Shown here one piece after another: positions 38,193 through 49,473 of a DNA stretch of 64,000 nt (position 1 is the first letter of the stretch; each line of letters starts with the position of its first letter). Both the position numbers and the translations under genes were made by a program. The notes beneath the pieces are model-generated. The model searched no databases, was not told where the DNA came from, and saw only the letters and a program-made list of their open reading frames with translations. This DNA comes from Variovorax flavidus (GTDB lineage Bacteria > Pseudomonadota > Gammaproteobacteria > Burkholderiales > Burkholderiaceae_C), in contig NZ_JASZYE010000002.1 in assembly GCF_030317145.1 (NCBI RefSeq), forward strand, positions 124,001-188,000, read 5' to 3'.

Positions 38193-38222
38193 CGTATACG
38201 CACGGCCGGCCCCGTTGGATCA
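38193..38222 (-). promoter_or_regulatory. Sigma-E (ECF11)-type promoter for the ufaM-DUF1295 operon
   Basis: Minus-strand TGATCC (38217-38222), an 18-base spacer and TATACG (38193-38198). The first three bases of the -35 element are also the TGA stop codon of the upstream AI-2E family gene (38220-38222). Same spacing and -35 as the two promoters at 34894 and 34940. Confidence 0.78.
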
Positions 38223-39305
38223 GTGCCCTGCCTGGCGCTGCGCCTCGACTTCCGGCGGATCGGCGTCCGCGAGCCAAGCGTCGATCAGCGTATAGGACAC
38301 GGCCAGCATGACCGGGCCCACGAAGATCCCGACCAGCCCGAAGCCGAGCAGGCCACCGATGACGCCGGCAAAGATCAGGAGCAGCGGCAGGTCCGCGCCG
38401 CGCTTGATGAGCATCGGGCGCAGGAAGTTGTCCATGGTGCCGACGATCAGGGTCCAGATCCCCAGGAAGATGCCCCAGCCGGTGGAACCATGCCAGAAGA
38501 CCCAGATCGCGGCCGGCGCGAGCACCAGCGTCGGACCGATCTGGATGATGCAGAGCATGAACATCACCGCCGTGAGCAGCGCGGCGAACGGCACGCCGGC
38601 AATCGCGAGCCCGATGCCACCCACCACCGCCTGGACGATGGCCGTGACGCCCACGCCCAGCGCCACCCCGCGGATCGCCTTGCCGGCCAGGACGACTGCG
38701 CCCTCTCCGCGCGGCCCGCCGAGCCGGCGGCCGAAACGCAGGGCCTCGGCCGCGGCCGTTTCACCCTGGGCGTACATCACGCCCGCAATGACCACGGTCA
38801 GCAGGAACTGCAGCGTCAGCGCTCCCACGACGCCGGCCTGTGAAAAGAGCCAGCCCGTGACCTGCTTGGCATAGGGCGTGACCTTGGCCTCGACGCCGGC
38901 CACGCCCGAAGCCACGAGTTCGTCCCAGGCGACCGTCAGCTTGGGCCCGACGAATGGCAGGCCGCCGACCCATGCCGGCAGTTGGGGGGGCCCCTCGCTG
39001 ATCTGCTGCCTGAACCAGTCGGCGACTTCGTCCGCGTTGGCCGCGATGGTCGAAATGGCCAGCGTCAGCGGCAGCACGAACAGCAGCAGCAGGATCAGCA
39101 CCATCACCAGCACTGCGAGGCTGCGACGCTTCCACAGCCGGGCCTCGAACCACAGCAGTGCAGGCCACGTGGCCACTACGACCATGACCGCCCAGATCGT
39201 CGCGCCCAGGAAGGGGCGAAGAATCCAGAGGGACGAGCCGATGAGCAGGACGATGCTCAGTACGCCAAAGGTGATCTTGGCAAGGTCGGAGCGAGGTTCG
39301 GTCAT
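38220..39305 (-). CDS. AI-2E/PerM-family transporter (YdiK-like)
   Basis: A 361-residue membrane protein with paired hydrophobic segments at the N-terminus (VLSIVLLIGSSLWILRPFLGATIWAVM) and four or more at the C-terminus, with the conserved region DNFLRPMLIKRGADLPLLLIFAGVIGG of the AI-2E exporter superfamily. Relatives transport quorum signals or act as Na+/H+ antiporters; YdiK itself is uncharacterised. The ATG at 39305 is chosen over a TTG 24 bases upstream. Its stop codon forms part of the next operon's promoter. Confidence 0.9.
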   Translation of the reverse strand: MTEPRSDLAKITFGVLSIVLLIGSSLWILRPFLGATIWAVMVVVATWPALLWFEARLWKRRSLAVLVMVLILLLLFVLPLTLAISTIAANADEVADWFRQQISEGPPQLPAWVGGLPFVGPKLTVAWDELVASGVAGVEAKVTPYAKQVTGWLFSQAGVVGALTLQFLLTVVIAGVMYAQGETAAAEALRFGRRLGGPRGEGAVVLAGKAIRGVALGVGVTAIVQAVVGGIGLAIAGVPFAALLTAVMFMLCIIQIGPTLVLAPAAIWVFWHGSTGWGIFLGIWTLIVGTMDNFLRPMLIKRGADLPLLLIFAGVIGGLLGFGLVGIFVGPVMLAVSYTLIDAWLADADPPEVEAQRQAGH

Positions 39306-39359
39306 GAGGGTCACCAGTTTCTTGGACAACCCGCAGTTTGCTTGAGGCCGGGCCTGCCG

Positions 39360-39815
39360 TTAAGTCTTCAGTGGTTCGGGCCGGCTGGAAATCGCGCGTT
39401 CCAGGAGTTCGGAGCGCAGTTTGATCGACGCCTCGACCTGCTCCACGCGCGCGAGCAGCGCGGCATGGCGCTCGGCATTGCGCTCCATGTGGGTGTTTTC
39501 CTGGCCCTCAAGGAAGTTGCGCAGTTCGGTGAATCGCGAAGCCTCCGCCTTGTCGGCGAGCGTGCGCTGGGCCTGGATCTCCTTCGATTGCCGGCGCGTT
39601 TCGAGCAGCATCGAGCTCTGCAGATACACCACGTAGGTCGCGGAAACGACGACCAGGAGCCCCGTCAGCGCCAGCATGACCAGCCCCAGCGGCGCCGTGA
39701 TGTGCATGAAGCCGAGCGACATGGCGACCGGCGCGGCCAGGACGCCCCAGTTCAAGGTGGCCAGTGCCGCGATCAGCACCATGACGATGAGCAACACGCC
39801 CGTTCTTAGTCCCAT
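39360..39815 (-). CDS. Small two-helix membrane protein with a cytoplasmic coiled coil (LapA-like)
   Basis: A 151-residue protein: two hydrophobic helices (GVLLIVMVLIAALATLNWGV and LGLVMLALTGLLVVVSATYVV) followed by a charged region (RRQSKEIQAQRTLADKAEASRF, then HAALLARVEQVEASIKLRSEL) likely to form a coiled coil. The arrangement resembles LapA/DUF1049 proteins, though I cannot confirm the family. It lies upstream of the AI-2E family gene on the same strand (54-bp gap) and is divergent from the second hybrid kinase. Confidence 0.7.
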   Translation of the reverse strand: MGLRTGVLLIVMVLIAALATLNWGVLAAPVAMSLGFMHITAPLGLVMLALTGLLVVVSATYVVYLQSSMLLETRRQSKEIQAQRTLADKAEASRFTELRNFLEGQENTHMERNAERHAALLARVEQVEASIKLRSELLERAISSRPEPLKT

Positions 39816-39852
39816 TGCGTACCTTCTTCAGTTTCTTGCGTTGTGGAGGGCC

Positions 39853-39869
39853 GGACCGGTTACCGGTCC
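39853..39869. promoter_or_regulatory. Perfect inverted repeat in the divergent kinase/LapA-like intergenic region
   Basis: GGACCGGT-T-ACCGGTCC: two perfect 8-bp arms around one base. With so short a centre it cannot form a hairpin easily and looks more like a DNA-binding dyad. It is 37 bp upstream of the minus-strand small membrane gene and about 180 bp upstream of the second hybrid kinase. Confidence 0.4.
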
Positions 39870-40050
39870 AGCGGACCCGTGACTGTAGAAACTCCGCCCC
39901 TAGCGGTCTACGAGACGGGTCTGGTCCTGCGGGCGACCTTTCGAGCAGCCGCCCGGGAAGGTTCAGTTGCAATCCAGTGGTTGCGCTGGTGGCCAGAGCG
40001 AGGATCGACTAGTCTCGTTGTTGCATTTGTCCACCGGACGCGGAGCTTCC

Positions 40051-43000
40051 ATGACCCCCAAGGTCCGTCGAATCATCCGGACGCTCGACGGCGGTGTCGG
40101 CACCATGGCGCTGACCTGCCTGCTCGGCGTCGCGAGCTACTTCGTCGGGCAGCCGTCGGCGATCGAGCTGAGCTGGTTCTGGGTGGCGCTCGGGTCGCTC
40201 TGCATCGTCAGCCTCGCGGTTCTGCAGTACGCCCGGGCTCGCCGCGTGCAGCGCCGGGACGATGAACTCCAGGCCATCGTCGATGCGGTACCCCATGTCG
40301 TTTTCTTCAAGGACACCAATTTCCGGTATCAGACGCTGAATGCGGAGTTCGAGAAGGTGTTCGACCTCGACGTGCACTCCGTACTGGGCAAGACCGACAA
40401 GGAAGTCTTCGACCCCGAAATCCATGCTCGCCTGGCGTCGCAGGACCGCGAAATCCTCGGGTCGGGCGTTGCCCACACGTACGAACAGCAGGCCGTGTTC
40501 GGCGGGGATGGCAGTCTCCGCACCATCCAGACGCGCAAGCGCCCGGTCCACGATCGCCGCGGAAAGCTTCTCGGCATCGTCGGCGTGGCGATCGACGTCA
40601 CGGAGCAGAGGCTGGTCCAGCGCCAGCTGGAGGATGCCAACACCCGACTTGGCATCGCGCTCGATGCGGCACGCATGGGCTTCTGGGAATGGAACCTGGC
40701 GACGGGCGAGATTCGCGCCGACCCACGCGCTCGCGAGATCCTCGGCTTCGACGACACCATTCATGACGCGACCGCGGCTTTCGCCAATCTTCATCCCGAT
40801 GACATCGGCGGCATCATGGCGCGCATCGAAGTCGTGCGCACACGGAAGGAAATCGCTGCCTACGAGTTCCGGGTCATCCATCCATCCGGCGAGGAGCGCT
40901 GGGTGGAGGGGTTCTCCTCGGTCGACCGGGCGCGGGAAGGCTCCGACTACCTCATCGGCGTCAATCGCGACATCACCGAGCGTCGCCGCAGCGAACTCGA
41001 ACTCAGCGAGGCGAAGCAGCGCGCCGACCGGGCGCTCGCCGAACTCGAACTGTCCCGCAACAACCTGGCGTTGGCGCTGAGCATCGGCGGCCTCGGCGTG
41101 TGGCGATCGGTCACGCTGTTGCCCAGGCGGGCGCGACTGGCGGATTCCGCGTTTCTCGACACCGTCCTCACCACAGACTCGAAGGTCCGGGAATTTCTCG
41201 GGCTCGGCGAGGATTCCGCCGTCACCTACCGCGATCTGCTCTCGATGCTGCACCCTGAGGACCGCGATCGCGTGGCGGCAAGGCTCGAGCTGACGTATCG
41301 CCGCAGGCACTCGGCATACCGCGACCATTTCCGCGTCTGCAGCCGTGACGGCGTGGTCCGAACCCTGGACACGCAAGGCAGCATGACGAGGCACGTCGAC
41401 AGCCACGGCGATACCGTCGCCGTCTCCTTCACGGGCATCGCCAAGGACATCACGAAGGAAGAAGAACTGAAGGCCGACCTCGTGGCCAAGGCCGAAGAGG
41501 CGCGATCCGCCGTGGAGGCCAAGGCGCACTTCCTCGCGATGATGAGCCACGAAGTCCGCACACCGCTCAATGGTGTGCTGGGAATGATCGATCTCGTCAT
41601 CGACACGCCGCTGACGGACGACCAGCGAAGCATGCTGCAGCGAAGCCGGGAATCATCGGTCGCCCTGCTCACGATCATCAACGACATCCTCGACTTCTCG
41701 AAGATCGAAGCACGCATGCTCGATCTGGAGCGTCGGCCGCTGTCGCTGGGCGGGCTCATCGAAGACGTGTGCGCGACGATGGCGCCGGAAACGAGTCGCA
41801 AGGGGATCCGGCTGGACTTCCAGGTCGATCCGCAGATTCCGCCCTTCATCGTCGGCGATTCCGTGCGCCTGCGGCAGGTGCTCACGAATCTCATCGGCAA
41901 TGCGGTCAAGTTCACCCACCAGGGCGGCGTCAAAGTCGAGGCGCGCCGGATTTCGGACAGGCAGTTCGAGCTGGCGGTGGAGGACACCGGCATCGGCATC
42001 GACCCGCGCGTGACGAAGTCGCTCTTCCAGCCCTTCCGACAAGCCGACGTGGCCACCACCCGGCGCTACGGCGGCACCGGGTTGGGGCTCACCATCGTCA
42101 AGCAACTGGTCGACCTGATGCAGGGTCGCATCGATTGCCACAGCCAGCTGAACCGGGGCAGCCGATTCGCAGTGACCTTGCCGCTGCATGCGTGGACTCC
42201 GGGCGCGGGCTCGGCGCATGGGCATCTGGCGGCCCAGCCTGCCGCCTCCAGCCGCGTGAAGCCCGCGGCCGGAGACGCGCTCGCAATGACCCGGACTCCG
42301 GCGCAGAAGGTCCTGCTCGCCGAGGACCATCCGATCAATCGCGAAGTCATCACCCGGCAGCTCGCCAAGCTCGGCTACGAATGCGACTGCGCGGAAGATG
42401 GCGAGCAGGCGTGGGAGAGGCTCAGCGCCCCCGGTGCGTCCTATTCGATGCTGCTGACGGACTGCCACATGCCGCGGCTCGATGGGTACGAACTGACGCA
42501 ACGCCTGCGCGATCGCGAAGCCAGGCTGGGACTGCCGAGGCTGCCGATCGTCGCGCTGACCGCCAACGCGTTGCGAGGCGAAGCCGAACGCTGCATCGCG
42601 CTCGGAATGGACGCCTACCTGTCCAAGCCGCTGCAACTCGCCGACCTGCGCAAGACGCTGCTCGATGTCATGCCCGAACCGCCGGCGCCAGATTCCGCCG
42701 GGGCCGCGCCGGGCACCGCCGGCTCCTCGAAAGCGGAGCCGAAGCCCCCCTACGAAGCCCTCGCCGACCTGTGCGGCGGCGACCTCGGCAAGGTAGCGAA
42801 GCTGGTCGATATCTTCGTCGCGGCCACGTCGGAGGACGTGAAGGCGATGGATCGGGCGTTCGAAGCCGGCGACCATGCAGCGCTGCGGCAGCTGGCGCAC
42901 AGGTTGAGTTCAGCCTGCCACCAACTCGGCGAGACCGGCACGGTCACGCGCTTGCGAGCGATCGAACATCTGGAAGACGCGGACAACGCCCGGCTGCAGG

Positions 43001-43089
43001 ACAAGCTCGGCGAGCTCTACGGTTCCGCACGAAAAGACCTGTCGGCAGTGCTGGGGCGCGCCTCGGATTTCACGCGTACGCACGCCTGA
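40051..43089 (+). CDS. Hybrid sensor histidine kinase (PAS-HisKA-HATPase-REC-HPt), paralogue 2
   Basis: A 1012-residue kinase with the same architecture as the one at 26914: two N-terminal membrane helices (TMALTCLLGVASYFVGQPS is nearly identical in both), three PAS domains, His500 (MMSHEVRTPLNGVLGM), HATPase (DTGIGID, YGGTGLGLTIVKQL), receiver Asp804 (LLTDCHMPRLDGY) and HPt His950 (RQLAHRLSSACHQL). Identity runs along the whole length, so the two are duplicates that have diverged most in the PAS region and the linkers. GGAG precedes the ATG at 40051. It converges on its own RcsB-like regulator ten bases away. Confidence 0.94.
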   Translation: MTPKVRRIIRTLDGGVGTMALTCLLGVASYFVGQPSAIELSWFWVALGSLCIVSLAVLQYARARRVQRRDDELQAIVDAVPHVVFFKDTNFRYQTLNAEFEKVFDLDVHSVLGKTDKEVFDPEIHARLASQDREILGSGVAHTYEQQAVFGGDGSLRTIQTRKRPVHDRRGKLLGIVGVAIDVTEQRLVQRQLEDANTRLGIALDAARMGFWEWNLATGEIRADPRAREILGFDDTIHDATAAFANLHPDDIGGIMARIEVVRTRKEIAAYEFRVIHPSGEERWVEGFSSVDRAREGSDYLIGVNRDITERRRSELELSEAKQRADRALAELELSRNNLALALSIGGLGVWRSVTLLPRRARLADSAFLDTVLTTDSKVREFLGLGEDSAVTYRDLLSMLHPEDRDRVAARLELTYRRRHSAYRDHFRVCSRDGVVRTLDTQGSMTRHVDSHGDTVAVSFTGIAKDITKEEELKADLVAKAEEARSAVEAKAHFLAMMSHEVRTPLNGVLGMIDLVIDTPLTDDQRSMLQRSRESSVALLTIINDILDFSKIEARMLDLERRPLSLGGLIEDVCATMAPETSRKGIRLDFQVDPQIPPFIVGDSVRLRQVLTNLIGNAVKFTHQGGVKVEARRISDRQFELAVEDTGIGIDPRVTKSLFQPFRQADVATTRRYGGTGLGLTIVKQLVDLMQGRIDCHSQLNRGSRFAVTLPLHAWTPGAGSAHGHLAAQPAASSRVKPAAGDALAMTRTPAQKVLLAEDHPINREVITRQLAKLGYECDCAEDGEQAWERLSAPGASYSMLLTDCHMPRLDGYELTQRLRDREARLGLPRLPIVALTANALRGEAERCIALGMDAYLSKPLQLADLRKTLLDVMPEPPAPDSAGAAPGTAGSSKAEPKPPYEALADLCGGDLGKVAKLVDIFVAATSEDVKAMDRAFEAGDHAALRQLAHRLSSACHQLGETGTVTRLRAIEHLEDADNARLQDKLGELYGSARKDLSAVLGRASDFTRTHA

Positions 43090-43099
43090 GCCTGGAGGC

Positions 43100-43741
43100 T
43101 CAGGAAATCATGCCGTTCTCGCGGGCGTAGGTATAGATGTCGAGATCGCTCTTCAGGCCCAGCTTGACCATGGCGTCCGACTTTTGCCGGCTCACCGTCT
43201 TGATGCTGCGCGACAGGCGCTCGGCAATGGCCGTGACCGTCATCCCCGATGCGAACAGGCGCAACACTTCGACCTCGCGCGGCGAGAGCTTGGCGACCTC
43301 GCCCGATTTCAGGTTGAACTCGCTTTCGAACAGCGTCTGCCGAAAGGTCGTGCTGACGTAGGTCTGACCTTGCTGCACCGCCTGGATCGCGAGAGAAATC
43401 TCGGTCATGCCGGCAGACTTGTCGACCAGGCCGCGCACACCCGTCTCCAGGATCGTTCCGTGCACGGCCGCGTTGGAGATCATCGTCAGCACGATGATCG
43501 GGAGATGGGGATGGTCGCGGCGTATGCGTTGAAGCAAGCCCAGACCATCCGCCGCCTGACCGCCCGGCATCGAAAAATCGGTGATGAGCAAGTCGGCGGG
43601 CGTTTCGCGCAGTGTCGACAACACCTGCTCCGGCGAGTCGGCTTCAGCGACGACGGCCAAGCCGCTATCGCCTTCGAGAAGCATCCTGACGCCGGCGCGA
43701 ATGAAGGGATGGTCGTCAGCAATGATCAAGCGCAACGTCAC
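43100..43741 (-). CDS. RcsB-like LuxR/NarL-family response regulator, paralogue 2
   Basis: A 213-residue regulator, paralogous to the one at 29933. Asp9/Asp10 and Asp55 (LLITDFSMPGG) form the receiver site; the output domain reads LSPREVEVLRLFASGMTVTA, then RSIKTVSRQK. The GTG at 43741 has AAAAGGA about ten bases upstream and starts the conserved VTLRLIIADDHP, which settles the start; an open frame runs upstream to 43858 but lacks conservation. It is the likely target of the convergent hybrid kinase. Confidence 0.91.
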   Translation of the reverse strand: MTLRLIIADDHPFIRAGVRMLLEGDSGLAVVAEADSPEQVLSTLRETPADLLITDFSMPGGQAADGLGLLQRIRRDHPHLPIIVLTMISNAAVHGTILETGVRGLVDKSAGMTEISLAIQAVQQGQTYVSTTFRQTLFESEFNLKSGEVAKLSPREVEVLRLFASGMTVTAIAERLSRSIKTVSRQKSDAMVKLGLKSDLDIYTYARENGMIS

Positions 43742-43892
43742 GATCCGATCGTCCTTTTGAAGCTTTTCCGAAGACCGTCGTGCGCACAAAGCCCACCCGG
43801 CTCCAAGGCTCCAGGGACTATCAGACTGAACATCCTCCCTTGTCAACCGGAGGTTCAAGTTCAGAGCAGACTCCTGGAAATGGCACGATCGC

Positions 43893-44522
43893 TCATGTAA
43901 CCAGATGATGGGCTCGCGAAAAATCGACCAGTTCCACGAGCGTGGAGATGCTCAGCTTTTCAAAGATCCGCGTCTTGTAGCCGCTGATGGTCTTGTTGCT
44001 GATGAGCAGCGTGTCGGCAATTTCCTTGTTGCTCAGGCCGCGGGCCAGGTATTGCAGGACGGTCAATTCGCGATCGGAGAGACTCTTGATCAAGGTCCCC
44101 GGCTTGCCGTCCCCCAGGCTGGCCTGGTCCTTCAGCACGGAGGTCGCGAACATGCTGTAGCCCGCCAGCACGGTGTAGGAGGCCTGCACCACGCGATCGA
44201 GGTCTTCCGTCTTGCTGATGAAGGCATTGGCGCCGGCCTTCACGGCGCGAGCACCAAAGATCGACTCTTGCTGACCCGACAGCACGAGCAGCTTGGTTTC
44301 ACGCTGGAGCTTTCGCACGCGCTCGATCACGTCGAGGCCGTTCAGGCGCGGCAGGTCGACATCGAGGATCACCAGATCGGGCTGGTGTTCGCGGATGGTG
44401 GCGAGCGCCGACGGGCCATCGGCCGCTTCGGCCACGACATTGAAATCGCCGGTGGCCTCCAACGCAGAGCGGACGGCCAGCCGAATGGCCGGATGATCAT
44501 CGACGAGAACGACTGAGTGCAT
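43893..44522 (-). CDS. BvgA-like LuxR-family response regulator
   Basis: A 209-residue regulator of the BvgA/EvgA type. Receiver: Asp8/Asp9, Asp54 (LVILDVDLPRLNGLDVI) and Lys in SKTEDL. The C-terminal domain has LSDRELTVLQYLARGLSNKE, then NKTISGYKTR and STLVELVDFSRAHHLV, which closely match Bordetella BvgA. AGGGA lies six bases before the ATG. It is not one of the two RcsB-like paralogues but lies next to one of them on the same strand (151-bp gap). It could be an additional output of the neighbouring BvgS-like kinase. Confidence 0.92.
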   Translation of the reverse strand: MHSVVLVDDHPAIRLAVRSALEATGDFNVVAEAADGPSALATIREHQPDLVILDVDLPRLNGLDVIERVRKLQRETKLLVLSGQQESIFGARAVKAGANAFISKTEDLDRVVQASYTVLAGYSMFATSVLKDQASLGDGKPGTLIKSLSDRELTVLQYLARGLSNKEIADTLLISNKTISGYKTRIFEKLSISTLVELVDFSRAHHLVT

Positions 44523-44880
44523 GTTGTATCCCTGGGTTGAAAAACAGAAGCACGCCGTGCGTTCCACAAAAGGTGTCTGGTCCGTTTCCGAACCTTCTGG
44601 CCGAGCCCTTTGACATGGACGCGGCTCCCGTGTGGATGCAAGGCATGACTCGCAGGCGCCGAAGCATAGCGGCGGCGTGTGGAGGCCCACCCTGTCAGGG
44701 GACCTTTTCAGATTTTTCCGAGGAATCATTCGAGAATATTCCTCATTTCGAGATTGAATTGCAGCGGCGCAGCCTCTTCGGTGCCCGACGCCGAGGGCGC
44801 TCAGGCACCCGACGATTCCTCTCGCAGGCCCGGAAACCGCCGGGGACTTATCATGTCCGGTTGCCCAGGACCGACCGCCC
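44523..44880. other. 358-bp divergent region between the BvgA-like regulator and uvrA
   Basis: No gene recognised. An AT-rich island at about 44708-44760 stands out against the GC-rich surroundings. It contains an inverted repeat (GAGGAAT at 44720-44726, ATTCCTC at 44738-44744) and a near-direct repeat (ATTCGAGA, ATTTCGAGA). These resemble the inverted heptads bound by BvgA-type regulators and could be an operator. No LexA box was recognised upstream of uvrA. Confidence 0.45.
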
Positions 44881-47934
<3,054 letters not shown>

Positions 47935-47961
47935 GACGGCGGCGCCGCTGCCCGGCCATGA

Positions 47962-48318
<357 letters not shown>

Positions 48319-48330
48319 CGCGCGACGCGT

Positions 48331-49443
48331 TCAGCGCTGCCCGATGCGGGCGTCGCCGAACAGCGCCTTCAGTTCGCGAGGCTGGGAGCGCCAGTATTGC
48401 TGCGGCGCCTCGACCTGCGCGCCCAGTTCGGCAGCAGCCCGCCAGGGCCAGTGCGGCTCGAACAGGATGGCGCGGGCCAATGCAACCAGATCGGCCTGGC
48501 CGGCCGCGACGATAGCCTCGGCCTGTGCCGGCTCGGTGACGAGCCCCACGGCGATGGTCGGCAGGCCCACCGCCGCCTTGATCCGCTCGGCCAGCGGCAC
48601 CTGGTAGCCCGGCGACAAGGGAATCTTCTGCAGCGGCGACACGCCGCCCGACGACACGTGAACGAAGCTGCAGCCACGCTGCGAGAGCGCCTTGCCGAAC
48701 GCGATGCTCTGCTCCGCGTCCCATCCGCCGTCGACCCAGTCGGTGGCCGAGATGCGCACGCCGACGGGCATGCCCGCCGGCACGGCCGCGCGCACGGCGT
48801 CGAACACTTCCAGCGGAAAGCGCATGCGGTTCTCGGGCGAGCCGCCATAGGCGTCGTCGCGCTGGTTCGAGATCGGCGAGAGAAACTGATGCAGCAGGTA
48901 GCCGTGCGCCGCGTGCAGTTCGATCGCGTCGAGGCCGAGCGCGTCCGCCCGCTGCGCCGCGCGAACGAAGGCGGCCTTGACGCGCGACAGGCCTTCGGCA
49001 TCGAGGGCGACGGGCGGCGGCTCCCCAGGCGCGTGCGGGAGGGCGGATGGGGCCTCTGTCTGCCACGCACCTTCCTCCGGCGAGAGGCACTGGCCACCTT
49101 CCCACGGTGCATGGCTCGAAGCCTTGCGACCGGCATGCGCGAGCTGGATCGCCACCGGGATGCGCGAATAGCGGCGGATGGCCGCCAGCACTCGCGCGAG
49201 CGCCGCCTCGTTGTCGTCGGAGTAGAGGCCGAGGTCGCCAGGGGTGATGCGTCCGGTCTCCTCGACGGCCGTCGCCTCGATGATGAGCAACCCGGCGCCG
49301 GAAAGCGCAAGCTGCCCCAGATGGATCATGTGCCAGTCGCCGGCGTTGCCGTTCTCGGCGGAGTACTGGCACATCGGCGCGATGACGATGCGGTTGCGAA
49401 GCTGCAGCGGGCCGAGGGCGTAGGGCGAGAACAGGACACTCAT
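48331..49443 (-). CDS. Old Yellow Enzyme family NADH:flavin oxidoreductase (YqjM/XenA type)
   Basis: A 370-residue FMN ene-reductase. It opens LFSPYALGPLQLRNRIVIAPMCQYSA, with the Cys typical of the YqjM class, and contains ELHAAHGYLLHQFLSP (His pair that binds the substrate carbonyl) and NRMRFPLEVFDAVR. These enzymes reduce activated C=C bonds of enones, nitro-compounds or xenobiotics with NAD(P)H. It faces the orphan atpE gene tail to tail (12-bp gap) and lies downstream of tesB on the same strand. Confidence 0.94.
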   Translation of the reverse strand: MSVLFSPYALGPLQLRNRIVIAPMCQYSAENGNAGDWHMIHLGQLALSGAGLLIIEATAVEETGRITPGDLGLYSDDNEAALARVLAAIRRYSRIPVAIQLAHAGRKASSHAPWEGGQCLSPEEGAWQTEAPSALPHAPGEPPPVALDAEGLSRVKAAFVRAAQRADALGLDAIELHAAHGYLLHQFLSPISNQRDDAYGGSPENRMRFPLEVFDAVRAAVPAGMPVGVRISATDWVDGGWDAEQSIAFGKALSQRGCSFVHVSSGGVSPLQKIPLSPGYQVPLAERIKAAVGLPTIAVGLVTEPAQAEAIVAAGQADLVALARAILFEPHWPWRAAAELGAQVEAPQQYWRSQPRELKALFGDARIGQR

Positions 49444-49473
49444 GGTGGCAGCCGGAAGGGATGGAGCCGTCCC

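Noticed and set aside
43742..43858. TTG-initiated longer form of the second RcsB-like regulator
   Set aside because: The extra 39 residues are not shared with the paralogue; GTG at 43741 has a proper ribosome site and gives equal lengths.
44523..44880. LexA (SOS) box upstream of uvrA
   Set aside because: The best match (CTGT near 44692 with CAG near 44710) lacks the right spacing and second arm of CTGT-N8-ACAG.
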